Shown piece after piece: positions 11,369-22,844 of a stretch of DNA of 64,000 nucleotides. How positions within the stretch are numbered: the stretch's first letter is position 1; each line of letters begins with the position of its first letter. A program made the translations under genes and the position numbers. The notes below the pieces were generated by a model that was given only the letters and a program-made list of their open reading frames with translations, ran no database searches and was not told the origin of the DNA. The stretch is from Rhodocollybia butyracea (lineage: Eukaryota; Basidiomycota; Agaricomycetes; Agaricales; Omphalotaceae). Where the stretch lies: positions 62,001 to 126,000 of the forward strand of contig JADNRY010000075.1 of assembly GCA_015501585.1 (NCBI GenBank). The letters run 5' to 3'.

Positions 11369-14300
11369 TATAACGCGCCCTATGGGCAAAGTCCTTAAGA
11401 ACACCGGTGAACACGACAAATAGGATACTATTGTGTGTACGACGGTGTAAAAGACTAACTAGACTCTTAAGTAATCGTACGATACTTATAGTAACGGATT
11501 TATTATATAATTAATAATAAATAGAATGATAAGATAGACCGTTTGGTCTATCGGCGGCGTCTAGGATGACCGTATCGCCGGATACGGTCAGTGGTGATTA
11601 TGGAGAGGCGGAGGCGTTACACCCTCCCCACCAGATTAACATCAGGGATGTGAATCGAAAATGGTAATGACATCATCACCATCCAAACCATTTTTAATTT
11701 GGTTTAACATAGAATGATCCCGTATCAAGTACGGGATTAATTGATGCGGCGCATCAGATTTTCGGACTTGTCCAAATCAAACAATAGTGGGGCGTACCAC
11801 TAGAGCATGATTTGATTCGGAAATGTCCGAATGTTCAACGCGCAGACTCGGAAGTTTCCGAGTATTGCTTAATGAGGATTCTCAGTGAGAATCCGGGCTG
11901 AGGATATGTAGTTATGCCCAGGTAAGGCATATTACCTGGGCGTCGGAATAAACCAATAAATCATTCGGAAGGTTTATCCTTTCCGATACTTAAGGAGGTG
12001 TCCTCCTCGATTGGCTCAAGAACATTTTTAATGTTCTCGGTGTCCGACTCATCGGGGTGTTCTGATGATTCAAGTTCATCGTCTCTATTCCTAGAAGAGA
12101 CATAATATTTAGTGAGGGCCGTGTGGTCCTCAATGCGTGTGACGGCTCTGACCATCACTTCTAATTTGGCATACTCCGGAACGATCCCCTCGTTCGTGAG
12201 TTGCCTGATAATATTGAAGGGTAATCCCTCAATGAACCGTTTCCGCATTGTTGCATCATCCGGTGTTTGGAGCATCCGTGATGCCCATCGTGTAAGTGAG
12301 GAATAATAATCCCTCACACCCGTATCGGGTGAATACTCAATAAGGTCAAACTGCCGTGCAGCTTGATGAATGGTCGTTGCTTGGATGCAACGATCAAAGA
12401 CACCAATGATGGCGCCTTCAAATGTCCACTTAAGGACAGTGCGGTGTATACCAGCGACTTCGTCGTTATACCAGTCAAGGGCTTTGCCCTTTAGAAACAT
12501 GCCAAGCACGGCAGTCCGTGTAGCATCGTAATCGTCACCGCACATGCGGTTGACTACCATCCATTGGAGAAGTGACATTAGCCACCGCTCGAAGACATCG
12601 ACATCCGGAGATCCGTCATAGACCTCCGGAGATGGAACTTTAAGAGCTTTACGGCTCTCAATGGGAGGGATAGGATTCCCTACCTTATCTCGAATTTGTT
12701 TACGGTACACTTTGTGTACCTTGTGTTTCCATCGGGAACGACGTTCGTCGTCACCTGTTGTTTCTCGCATCTTAGATGCAAGTGAACGCAGTATTTTACG
12801 GCGCTCATTAGGAGTAATTTTACCCTTACGGGTAGCAAATTTGTCTAGCCAAGAGGCATCAGACGAAGAGTCAGTATTTGACTCGGTATCACTAGAGTCA
12901 GATGATTCATCCGACCATGGCCTGCGTTTGCGGCCTTTGGATTTAGCACTCTTGTGCTTCCTCCCCCCTTCACGGGATTTTTTGCTAGGCGCTTTCGCTC
13001 CGGCATTATTGCTTGGTCCTGGAAAGGACTCAGCGGGTGGAATGTAAAATCGATCCCAGATTTCTCTGGGAGTAGTCAATTTATCAACGGGTATTCCGTC
13101 GACATTATATCCCACCATTTGGTCGGGAAGCCCAGATGGCGCGAATCCGAAATCTCGGAGACTGGTGTTATGTTGGCGTTGAATCGCTATGCGACTCATC
13201 CAATCTTTAGCTACTCCCAACGGAAGCGGCTGTGGTTGCAACTCGGCCAATACCGTTGGTACTGGCATTGAACTTGGCTCTGGCGCATTGCTGGGCGGCA
13301 ATTTGGGCAGTCTTACGGTAGTGTGTACTACCGGAGGGGCAACACTTTGTGTCGCCGGGGCAATGGATATGGTAGTAGGAACTACCGGAGGGTACCGTGT
13401 TGCGGTCCCATACTGGAATGATTTCCAGTAGTGTTTGGTACAACTACTGGAGGTGTAATAATATTGGGTACCATTGGCGCCCTTGCAGTAGGGAAGTACA
13501 TTGTACTTTCCTGTGGTGGTATCGCTACTACCTGATTGAAGTTACGAGGTAACTTCGGTTCACTTTTAATGTTCACCGCGCTTTGTGGTGAGCAAGATTT
13601 GGTCACCGGTAATGGCCTGGGACCTCGCAGTGTCAGAGACGCTGCCTCCGCATTGGGACTCTGTCTCATGCGGGATGTGTAGATGGGTGTCGGTATAGTT
13701 ACTGACACTGGTGCGTATTCCTGTCGGAATACAGGAACATGACGGGGTGACTTGGTCATCCCTTGTGAATACTGTTCGTCCAACAGTGATTGTTGGACTG
13801 ACGGTGCCTTGGGCACAGTCTCACGCCATTGGCGTACCAAGTTGTTTGCCTCGGTAGGAACAGATGGTGCTGCATTGTGCAATACCGGCGGTGTGACGGC
13901 AGGCCGTCTCGGTGTGGGTGCAGCAATAGTGATTCTATTGCTGTTTCTCGATGAAGAAGATCTTTCTTCATTAGATCGGATGCTAGATGCATCCCATTTC
14001 TCAGTTATATTGAGAATACGATTGAGTACTTGCGTACTCTTGTCGAGTGATGCCGCTACATCTCGTAGCGCAGAAGAAATCTCACTTAAACCCTCTCGGG
14101 TTCGCCGTTTCTTACGAATAGTCATAGACTGTTCATTAGGTGGACTCTTGTCCTGCCTGTAGTGCTGTCCTTCAGACGCACGTACGGAATGAGTCGCTGA
14201 TGCGACTGAATAGATTGAGTGTGGTGACACGTCACCACGAATGGAATGTGCGCGATCGCGCACACTCTGATATGACTTCTCTGATTGATTTCGAGAGGTC

Positions 14301-14723
14301 ATGGGGACAGCAAATGATATAGCGATAAGGAAAAATGGAGCGGATTTGTATAGCTTGTTGAAGCGAGTTGGAATAGTGATTGTTATACTTGGTAGTATAA
14401 CTGTTTTTAGCTTGTTAAACTAATAGCTTTGTGTTATTCACACAATAGTATTTTTTGATGTTCAAAAAAGTATAACGCGCCCTATGGGCAAAGTCCTTAA
14501 GAACACCGGTGAACACGACAAATAGGATACTATTGTGTGTACGACGGTGTAAAAGACTAACTAGACTCTTAAGTAATCGTACGATACTTATAGTAACGGA
14601 TTTATTATATAATTAATAATAAATAGAATGATAAGATAGACCGTTTGGTCTATCGGCGGCGTCTAGGATGACCGTATCGCCGGATACGGTCAGTGGTGAT
14701 TATGGAGAGGCGGAGGCGTTACA
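11369..14723 (-). mobile_element. Gag-only LTR retrotransposon (TR-GAG type), copy 1, minus strand
   Basis: LTRs of 253 bases at 11369..11621 and 14471..14723 appear identical by eye. On the coding (minus) strand they begin TGTAACGCC and end GCGTTATA. The 5-base duplication AGAGC flanks the element (11364-11368, 14724-14728). A purine-rich tract (GGTGGGGAGGG on the minus strand) abuts the 3' LTR. Next to the 5' LTR lies a dyad, TTTTTTGAACATCAAAAAA, where a primer-binding site would be expected. The only coding content is a gag-like frame; protease, reverse transcriptase and integrase are absent, so it must move with enzymes supplied elsewhere. Identical LTRs indicate a very recent insertion. 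Confidence 0.93.
11961..14302 (-). pseudogene. Retrotransposon Gag, copy 1 (one-base frameshift)
   Basis: Reading from 14302 down to 11961, the first frame (MTSRNQSEKSYQSVRD...) runs to about 13,394 and the second continues to 11961. Against copy 2 at 29,751-32,066 this copy lacks one T near 13,392-13,394 (CCCTCC here, CCCTTCC in copy 2), which causes the shift. The N-terminal half is Ser/Pro-rich and disordered; a basic KKSREGGRKHKSAKSKGRKR stretch follows. The C-terminal half matches the Ty3/gypsy-type retrotransposon Gag capsid domain (FERWLMSLLQWMV, FLKGKALDWYNDEV, YYSSLTRWASRML, KRFIEGLPFNI). No CCHC zinc knuckle is seen. Gag proteins form the virus-like particle in which retrotransposon RNA is reverse-transcribed. 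Confidence 0.88.
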
Positions 14724-15990
14724 AGAGCCTGTACAAGCGTTGTGCACGCATGCAGAGCCTGGACAAGTGTCGTGCACGCATGTAGAGCCTGTAAAAGCTT
14801 TGTACGTGTGTATGACGCTTGTACAAACATTGTGCACGCTTGTGGAGCCGGTACAAGCATTGTGCATGTGTACAAAGCTTGTACAAGCGTTGCACATGCG
14901 TGCAGAGCTGGTACAAGCATTGTGCACATGTACAGGGCTTGTACGGGTGTTGTGCACACGTGCAAAGCTTGTACAAGTGTTGTAAACGCGTGCAGAGCCT
15001 GTACAAGCGTCGTGCACGTGTGCAGAGCTTGTACAAACATTGTGCATGCGTGCAGAGCTTGTACAAGCGTCGCGCACGCGTGCAGAGCCTGTACAAGCGT
15101 CGCGCACGCGTGCAAAGCCTGTACAAAGCCTGTACAAGCGTCGCGCACGCGTGCAAAGCCTGTACAAAGCCTGTACAAGCGTCGCGCACGCGTGCAGAGC
15201 CTGTACAAGCATCATACACCCGTACAAAGCTTGTACAGGCTCTGCACGCGTTTACAACACTTGTACAAGCTTTGCACGTGTGCACAACACCCGTACAAGC
15301 CCTGTACATGTACACAATGCTTGTACCGGCTCTGCACACGTGTACAACGCTTGTACCGGCTCTGCAAGCGTGCACAATGCTTGTACAAGCGTCGTACACA
15401 CGTACAAAGCTTGTACAGGCTCTACATGCGTGCACGACACTTGTCCAGGCTCTGCATGCGTGCACAATGCTTGTACAAGCTCTGCACACGTGCACGACGC
15501 TTGTACAGGCTCTGCACGCGTATACAATGCTTGTACAAGCTCTGCACGCACGACACTTGTACAAGCTTTGTACATGTGCACAATGCTTGTACCGGCTCTG
15601 CACCTGTGTACGGCGCTTGTACGAGCATTGTGCAGGCGTGCAGAGCCTGCACAAAGCTTGTACAAGCGTCACGCATGCGTGCGGAGCCTGTACAAGCATT
15701 ATGCATGTGCATAACTGTCGCACAAGTGTCATGCACACTACGACGCTTGTACAAGCGTCATGCACCCATATAACACTTGTACCAGCGTTGTACATGTGCA
15801 CAGAGGTTGTATCACATGTAAAAGCTTGTCCAAGCGTTGTGCACGGGTACAGAGCTCATACAAGTGTTCTACATGCATACAAAGCTTGTATAAGTATTGT
15901 ACATGTGCACAACAGTTGTACAAGCTCTGTATGCATGCACAACCCTTTATAATGCTAAGCTTGTACATTTTACATGGGTACACGCATTGT
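14724..15990. repeat. 30-base minisatellite array that switches orientation
   Basis: About 42 tandem units of 30 bases. Each unit combines two different dyads, CTTGTACAAGC and TGCACGCGTGCA-like, separated by short AGAGCC / GTCG spacers. Up to about 15,230 the units read one way (AGAGCCTGTACAAGCG); beyond it they read as the reverse complement (CTTGTACAGGCTCTGCACG), so the array is an inverted pair of arrays. Because 30 is a multiple of three, long open frames of 340-380 codons with 10-residue repeats appear on both strands; they are a by-product, not genes. Confidence 0.9.
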
Positions 15991-16359
15991 ACACACATAA
16001 AGCAATTATTGCTCTGAGTCTGCATCAAAGGCAGCCATTTTTGATCAAACTTGGACCTAAGATGAGGTCAAAATTGACTCAAAATTGCCCAAATCTGGTT
16101 CTGTGCTTCCACCTCAGGGGTCCTGTTATTACCACTATTTCCTTTCATTAATCTTGGTGACTTACTCACATTCAGTATTCAAGTTTGCTTTAAGGGTTAG
16201 CTATGCAAAGGGTCTATGTTGAGTGTTACTTTTGAAAGGAGCAGCTTACTCAAAGTTCCTCCTTCTCCTTTCATCATGGAACAGATTATATGTACAAATT
16301 ATATGTCCCACAGGCTCCAGATGTTTTTCATGACTTCCCAAGCTAGGGAAAGTCACCTA

Positions 16360-16690
16360 ACCCAGTCATCTTTCTGATATGCTCAAGCCAACCTGAGGTT
16401 GACATATATACTCAGGTCAACTTAGGCTACTTGAGTCAACTCAAAGTTGGGGCTTGAGTAGGCTTTATACTTAAGTCAACTTAGGTTAACTCAAGTCAAC
16501 CTGAAGATGGCATATATGCTTAAGTTAACTCAAGCCAACCTGAAGTTGGGGGTTAAATTGGCCTTATACTTAAGTCAGCTTAGGTTACCCAAGCCAACCT
16601 GAAGTTGGCAAATGTACTCAAGTTAACTCAAGTCAACCTGAAGTTGGGATAAGTACTCAAGTCAACTTAAGTCAACTTAAGTATTTTAGA
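16360..16690. repeat. Short tandem repeat of AAGTCAACTTAGGTTAACTC type
   Basis: Degenerate units of about 40-45 bases alternate CAAGTCAACCTGAAGTTGG with ACTTAAGTCAACTTAGG. They form the right subterminal zone of the 10,013-16,702 element and match the ACTTAAGTCA repeats near its left end. Confidence 0.6.
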
Positions 16691-16702
16691 CTTTTCCTGA
16701 TG

Positions 16703-18339
16703 GCGGCTTCCCGTGCATACACATTTTGCTGATGTATTTTCATACCAAGGTATATTTCTAGCCATGTTTTTGGTTTGTCTTTTGCCAAGAGCTATGGACT
16801 GATATTGATGTTGAATAGGTGTATATATCCCATGCAAGAGGAATCAAGAGTGTGATAGGCTCAGGGGGCAATTTTTTCACAGATTAAGGTGGTTTGTACT
16901 GTAATCAGTTGTAGTAGCTGAATAGTATTTTATTGACAGTCATCAGTGGTGCGCATGCCGCAACAGACTCTTTGATACTGTATGTTCCATCTACATGTAA
17001 TCCAATTTTGACTGGGCAAGTATGAGTCCCAAGAACCAAAAATGCCAGTTTTGACTCCAAATACCATAAGGATTGTTGAAAAAATTACCACTATAATTTT
17101 AAAAAAAAACCCAACCAACAGACTGACTGACCAACCCAATGATAAGCTGGTTTACTGGCTAGACCTGTATAAGCTAGATATTGCTATTCCAAGCTTATCT
17201 ACACTGTACATTGGATACTAAGGGCTATAATGAGTCCCACACTGTTAGCTAAAGCTGATAGGAAGTCTATTGTACCCACTGAGTGCATTGTGGATGGTAT
17301 AAGCATTTGCCACACTTTGTACTCTAGCCTAAGTCCTATGCAAGTGCATAACCTAGAAAATACTGGTGATCACTCAATATGAGGCTAGACTTACTTGATG
17401 CATACTTCAAGGGAACTTCATTCACACACAAAGTTCACAAGTGGAGGTGTTAGTTCAATAGAGACATACTTGGCTATTTGCTAGATAATGTTCATGGACA
17501 TAAAGATTGGCTTATATATATGACTTCAGTCAGCATTAAGTCTGCTGAATCATACAAATCTGAAAGGCTTACTGATCATACTTGAAATGATGACTGATAC
17601 TCTCCAAAGTTCATTAATCAACAAACATGATTACTCATATATCCTGTACATACTTACTAAGGCTATTTTCATTACTCATCTCAATTTCTCTTGCTTACTG
17701 TACACATCATCTATTAATAATCATATCTAAAGTAGTATAAAATGGGGCACAATTCTGATGTGCATTCCCCAGGTTTGAGTTGGACTTACATCTGTCTCTC
17801 TCCTCATTCTACTCCTCAATGCATGTGGGAATCCTACTTAGCATTGTTGGGGTTGTATTAATAGAGGTTGGTTCCTCATGGACTTGATATCCTCATTGTG
17901 TGTTGCTCTGAAGAACACTCTAGACTTTAGTGAAAGCTGAATCTAGTTTACAGTTCTCTCTGCTCAGTTACATCAGTGGATCTAAATCTAGAAAAACTAA
18001 AGTTGTTGCCTGCTTCTCTATTGTGAGAGGTATGACAATGAGTCATATTGTTAGCTCAGTATTTGGACATTTTGTCCCATTGTTGAAAGGCACTTGGCCT
18101 ATTGTTTGGACACTTGGTCCCATTGTTAGAATTGCCACTTGGCCCTTCTTGGTTTCTAGGAAGTAAAATCTAGAAACAGAACTATTTATTGTTCATAACT
18201 GGTGGAATGAGACTTGTCCTAGCACAAAGCTAGTCAGTCACAATTCAAAGGAGGATAACCTTTGACAACTCAATGAGACCTCGCACAAACAAACAGTATG
18301 GGTTTATACAAGTGCATCATTACAATAGTGGAGCTTATA
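16703..18339. other. Gene-free stretch, probably decayed retrotransposon sequence
   Basis: AT-rich and poor in CpG; no ORF with recognisable similarity. It lies directly downstream (minus strand) of the RNase H part of a decayed Ty3/gypsy element, where integrase would be expected, but I cannot recognise integrase motifs. A small plus-strand ORF at 17,930-18,166 has no support. Confidence 0.4.
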
Positions 18340-19360
18340 CTAGAGTAATACCGTGCACCATGATCCAGCATCAGCAACATTATCCTTATCAGGAGCCCAA
18401 TCCAACTTGAAATCATACTCCAATAGGAACATTGCCCAATGTGCTTGTTGTTGATTAAGCAATTTTGAAGTCATGAAGTAAGTCAGATTTTTGTGATTGG
18501 TAGACACCAGAATGGTGAACAGGAATCCCAATAACCAGTGGTGATGTTCTTTGAAGGTCTTGATAATTCTGAGAAGTTCCTTGTCATCAATTTTGTGGTT
18601 AGTTTTGGCAGGTGTGAACTTTCTAGAGAAGAAAGAGACAGGGTGTAAGTCTCCATTCTCATCTGCCTGTTGAACAACTCTGCAGAGTGCAAAGTTGGAA
18701 CTGTCAGTGGAGACATGTATGGGTTTCTTGGGATCAAAGTGACATAGTACAGGAGCCTTGAGAAAACAATCTTTCAATTTCTCGAATGCCGCTGAGACAC
18801 ATTCTGCAGAAGAATCAAATGACTTGTTTTTCTTTGACATGGCTGTCAGAGGACCAGTAGTCCTTGAATAATCAAAGATGAATCTTCAGTAAAAACTAGG
18901 AAGGACTGTAACTCCTTGAGTGTTGTTGGCACAGGCCAATCGAAGATTGTACTGAGTTTCTTTGGGTTCATGGAGATTCCTTCTGCACTAACTATGTAGC
19001 CCTTGAAGTATTCAACTTCTTGTTTGTCAAATTCACACACATAGGTGGGCAGCTTTCAGGCATTCTAAGACCATGGAGACATGTACATCATGTCCCTCCT
19101 GTGTCTTTGAGAATACCAGAATGTCATCCAAATATATAACATCCTCAAGGACATCTTGAATAAAACCTTGCCAAGTGGCAGGTGCATTTGTGAGACCATA
19201 GGGAACAACTAAGTGTTCAAAGAGACCAAGGTGTGTGCAGAAAGCAGTTCTCCATTCATCACCATCACGGATACATAGGTGGCTATATGCACTCTTGAGA
19301 TAAATATTTGTCTGGTAAGTATTTCCTTAAGTCCTCTTCTTCAGAGGGTCAAGCAGTTTA
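18340..19360 (-). pseudogene. Ty3/gypsy reverse transcriptase-RNase H fragment
   Basis: Read on the minus strand from about 19,350: RT motifs GDEWRTAFCTHLGLFEHLVV, YGLTNAPATWQGFI and the catalytic YLDDIL are present, followed by a stop. The connection domain CEFDKQEVEYFKGYIVSAEG then leads to a frame break near 18,850, and RNase H follows (FDPKKPIHVSTDSSNFAL, FFSRKFTPAKTNH, KDNVADAGS). This order and these motifs are those of Ty3/gypsy polymerases. Multiple breaks mean no functional enzyme. Confidence 0.88.
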
Positions 19361-19377
19361 GGTGGTGGAGGAGCTGT

Positions 19378-21613
19378 TAATACACAATTTTTGTGCCTAG
19401 ATGTGTAACTATACTTTTTGACACACTGTATAGTATATACAATGCAATAAGAGAACTATACGGAGCCCAAGCGTGACAGTTGTAGTAGAAGCTTAGTATC
19501 TTAACAATAATACTTAGCTAGCCATTATGGTATACCTACAAGTGTAGCTGGAAGGCAAGCTAGCAGGGATACTTGAGGTGCCCCAGGATGTTAACACTAG
19601 GCTAGTCAACCTAGTTTCTACTCAGGAGTTTATCACTTTAATTAAAGGGATGTCTTGAAGTGGGATAAGAGCTAGTGGACACATCACCCAGGGATATATT
19701 CAAAAGAGGGAAGGCAAACCTTGTACTTTAGAAATGGCTAGTTCACGAATACTACAGATCTTATGATCTACAAGGGAATCAAGATATTCCAAAGTCACGG
19801 TCTGGAACGAAGCAGAGATACTGTCTGACAGAGTCAACTAGTGAATTTGACAAAGGCTTGGTACTGTGTCGCTAAACATAACCTGAATATTATAAATTGT
19901 GTGCCAAGACTAGCATGGACTGTAAGGTGGTACTCCAGTGCGCAGAGGATCACCACATCAGGAAAAGCCTTTTTTGCCTAGGTGACCCCAGAGTGGCCTA
20001 AAGCAAACTAGGTGACCTATGAATCCTATGGCATCCTAGGAATTTGGGCTCATCCCTTGCCAGTCAAGGCTCTTGAGGATTCCCTAGGCAAGCCTAGGTT
20101 TGCCCAGGTTTGCCCAGGTGCTCCTGGGGAACACCTGGGAACACCTGGGCAAGCCTGGGCAAACCTAGGCTTGCCTAGGATACCCTAGGGAATCCTCAAG
20201 AGCCTTGACTGGCAAGGGACGAGCCCAAATTCCTAGGACACCATAGGATTCATAGGTCACCTAGTTTGCTTTAGGCCACTCTGGGGTCACCTATGCAAAA
20301 ACGGCTTTTCCTGATGCACATCTTAAAGAACTATAGAACTTCAGCCAATGGTGTCTCCAGGAAGTAAAATACCTATAAACACCAGGCTAGCTCACTCAGT
20401 TACCACATTTGCAGTGTCATTAGAAAGCTAGCACACAGAGCTAGTTGTTCCAAATACTACTTCTAACCAGAGGAGTATGATGAGCTAGCCATTAACATTA
20501 TAATACCATGAGTAAGACAGAGGATAGCAAGTATGCAAGGTACAAGCACTGCTGCCTGAAAGATGAACCTGCAGACTGCAGGGCAGATTACTGTCTAGGA
20601 CCAAAGGACTTTAACCATTTTAATATATACAAGTTACTACCCAATTTGGCCATACATAGTAGTTTGGACAGTTTTACCATATCCTATATACCCTTTATGG
20701 TGATGAGTTTCCTTTCCTAGCCCTCTCTCTGTCTCTCTCTCTCAGTTTCACTTTTAAAGTCTGTGTGTTTCATATCTTTTTGTATTAAACTTTCTCTCCT
20801 CTCTATATAACCTTAGGGTATTTACCTAGAAATACAAGCTACCCGCCACCTCCAAAGTATGAGATTGGTAGTTGTTTCTTCAATTAGAAGTTATTTGCCC
20901 TGCATTATATGTTAGAGAGTGCTGGCTTTGCTGACTCATGACATCTAGCCACTTTGATAAGGACTGATACTTCACCACTGAACCTTGTGCCCACTTGAGT
21001 TTCTGCTTAGAACTTTAAGTGTGTAATTATAACCAAGTTAAATCTAGTTGCTTCCTTAGAGGGGACAGTTTCCAGTAAGGAATTATTTGTCTCCAGAGTG
21101 AGGTTCCTTAGCTAGCTGAAAAGTTAGTAAGCCACTAAGAGTATGGTATGAGTTCCTGGTAATTTGGTATTATCTTCAGTTTAGTAGCTTAACCCAGAGT
21201 TTGGTTAGGGACTTTACGGTGATTTGCTAGCTGGAGCCAGAGTTTGCCCAGGAGTGTTTCAAAGCATCATAGTTTGATGACTAGCCAGAGCCAGAGTTTG
21301 CCTGGGAGTATTCTTGCTTCATTTGTTCGCATCCCCGTTTCACACAAACACACACACACACATTCATACTTTGACTTAGTTGAGCTAGCTCTGTCTGCAG
21401 AGCTTAATCAATATAGTCACCATGCTAGCCTTATACTCAGTACTGAAGTTTGTGTCAGCTAGCTTAATCCAATCTTATTGTTATCCCAGAGGAATCTCTG
21501 ACAACTCAACCTTGCTCCTAAATTTGATAGTCTGTTTTAGTGTGGTATTGTTCATTACCTGTTACGGTTGTTTTGTAACACAATTCAAAGACCAGTTTAA
21601 ACTAGATCAATTA
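19378..21613 (+). mobile_element. 2-kb non-coding repeat family D, copy D1
   Basis: Shares with D2-D4 the start TAATACRCARTTTTG, TTTTGACAnnnTRTA, CAATAAGAGARYTATACGG, an interior GGGGACRGYTTCYAGTAAGG block, the CCAGAGTTTGGTYAGGGAC block and the end GATAGTCTGKTTW...CAATTA. No coding frame. Inserted in the gypsy element between protease and reverse transcriptase. A foldback MITE (19956-20316) is nested inside. Target duplication is not clear for this copy. Confidence 0.75.
19956..20316. mobile_element. CATCAGGAAAAG-family foldback MITE (copy a)
   Basis: 361 bases, essentially one long hairpin: arms of about 150 bases containing TTTGCCTAGGTGACCCCAG and CCAGTCAAGGCTCTTGAGGA are repeated in inverted order. 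The centre is a CCTAGG / CCCAGG-rich loop. Flanked by a 2-base duplication CA (19954-19955, 20317-20318). Copies b and c are nearly the same sequence. Confidence 0.85.
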
Positions 21614-21688
21614 CCATAGTATTAAAGGAATTGATGAAGACTTTGGATTTGGCATCATGGAATTGGAGAACAGCAATTTGTTCACTCT

Positions 21689-22280
21689 TTGATACCTTCT
21701 GGAAATGTTTATATCCTAAGACTTGACATCTGGTGGTTTTTTTGCAGGGGGTTCTTCTGGACACGTTGGGACAGAGTGTGTGTCAGGTGGTTTTCTTGTT
21801 GCAAAAATCCTGGTCTTGGGAAATTTAGCAGAGATCCAGCTGTGTTTTGCCTCACTGGAGAGACCAAAGCCTATGACATGGGGCATAGTATTTTGGGCAG
21901 AGGTATCAGCATCAAGTTTCTGAGTGCCAGTGGGAGTAGGAGTAATTTTTGAGAGACCAGAGCCTCTAGCAAACACAGTGAAAGTAGAATGATCACAACA
22001 AGACATTGTGAGTGATGAACTTGCCCAATCAATTATCAGGTTATGTTTCTTTAGCCAATGCAGTCCTAAGATGACAGGATGTTTGACTTCTACAATAGAA
22101 AGCATAATAAGTTCTTGGTGTGCAGAGATTGGTTAGGTGAGCAGTGATCAGCCCAGATGCAATGGGACAACCATTAACTGCTGTTACGGGTTGGGGTTGA
22201 AGTTTCTTCCTTTGAGGAAGTGAGTGACAAGTTGCAAACTTGTGGGAAATGACACATCCAGATGCTCCTGAATCAATCAA
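21689..22280 (-). pseudogene. Ty3/gypsy aspartic protease fragment
   Basis: Minus strand: MIDSGASGCVISHKFA contains the DSGAS active site of retropepsins, and after a frame break VILGLHWLKKHNLIIDWASS matches the conserved C-terminal part of gypsy proteases. Lies between gag and reverse transcriptase of the same decayed element. Confidence 0.8.
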
Positions 22281-22442
22281 GGTGTAGGTTCAAAGAATTT
22301 TATTTTTGGGAAAATGTAGAGTGACAGAAATAAAGAATTGTTCATCAGAAATAAAAGAGTGAATAAAAATAGGAGGGTCTCTTGGTATGAGTTCATAAGT
22401 ACCATCTAAGAACCAACAATATTCTGGAGCATCTGGTAACTT

Positions 22443-22793
22443 ATCAGGAAAAGCGATTTTTGCCTAGGTGACCCCAGAGTGGCCTAAAGCAAACTAGGTG
22501 ACCTATGAATCCTATGGCATCCTAGGAATTTGGGCTCGTCCCTTGCCAGTCAAGGCTCTTGAGGACTCCCTAGGGTATCCTAGGCAAACCCAGGGCAAGC
22601 CCAGGTGTTCCCAAAGTTGTCCTGGAGTTTCCCTGGGGCTTCCTAGGATACCCTAGGATAACCTGGGGAATCCTCAAGAGCCTTGACTGACAAGGGACGA
22701 GCCCAAATTCCTAGGATGCCATAGGATTCATTGGTCACCTAGTTTTCTTTAGGCCACTCTGGGGTCACCTTGGCAAAAACGGCTTTTCCTGAT
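22443..22793. mobile_element. CATCAGGAAAAG-family foldback MITE (copy b)
   Basis: Starts ATCAGGAAAAGCG and ends CTTTTCCTGAT with about 150-base inverted arms as in copies a and c. Flanked by TT on both sides (22441-22442, 22794-22795). Inserted in the decayed gypsy element. Confidence 0.8.
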
Positions 22794-22844
22794 TTGAAGT
22801 TTGTCTGTGTGTGCCCTTGTGTAACCAAATGCTCTGGGACATCC

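Larger units (their letters stand above)
10013..16702. mobile_element. 6.7-kb composite element with CATCAGGAAAAG termini
   Basis: The left end CATCAGGAAAAGTACCCC and right end ...GACTTTTCCTGATG are inverted, and the element is flanked by a 2-base duplication GC (10011-10012, 16703-16704), the same rule as the shorter members of this family. Near each end are short repeats of ACTTAAGTCA / AAGTCAACTTAAG. The interior carries a 30-base minisatellite, a small hairpin MITE (about 11,108-11,232) and a later gag-only LTR retrotransposon (11369-14723). No transposase was recognised, so this is a non-autonomous carrier. The left 200 bases recur at 24,740, in a copy that lacks a right end. Confidence 0.6.

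Noticed and set aside
13752..14162. Plus-strand ORF of 136 codons opposite gag, also seen opposite gag copy 2
   Set aside because: It is a shadow of the gag reading frame; conservation reflects gag, not an antisense gene.
14690..15952. Several long overlapping ORFs (110-377 codons) on both strands
   Set aside because: They exist because the 30-base repeat unit is a multiple of three and lacks stops; they have 10-residue periodicity in all frames and no domain.
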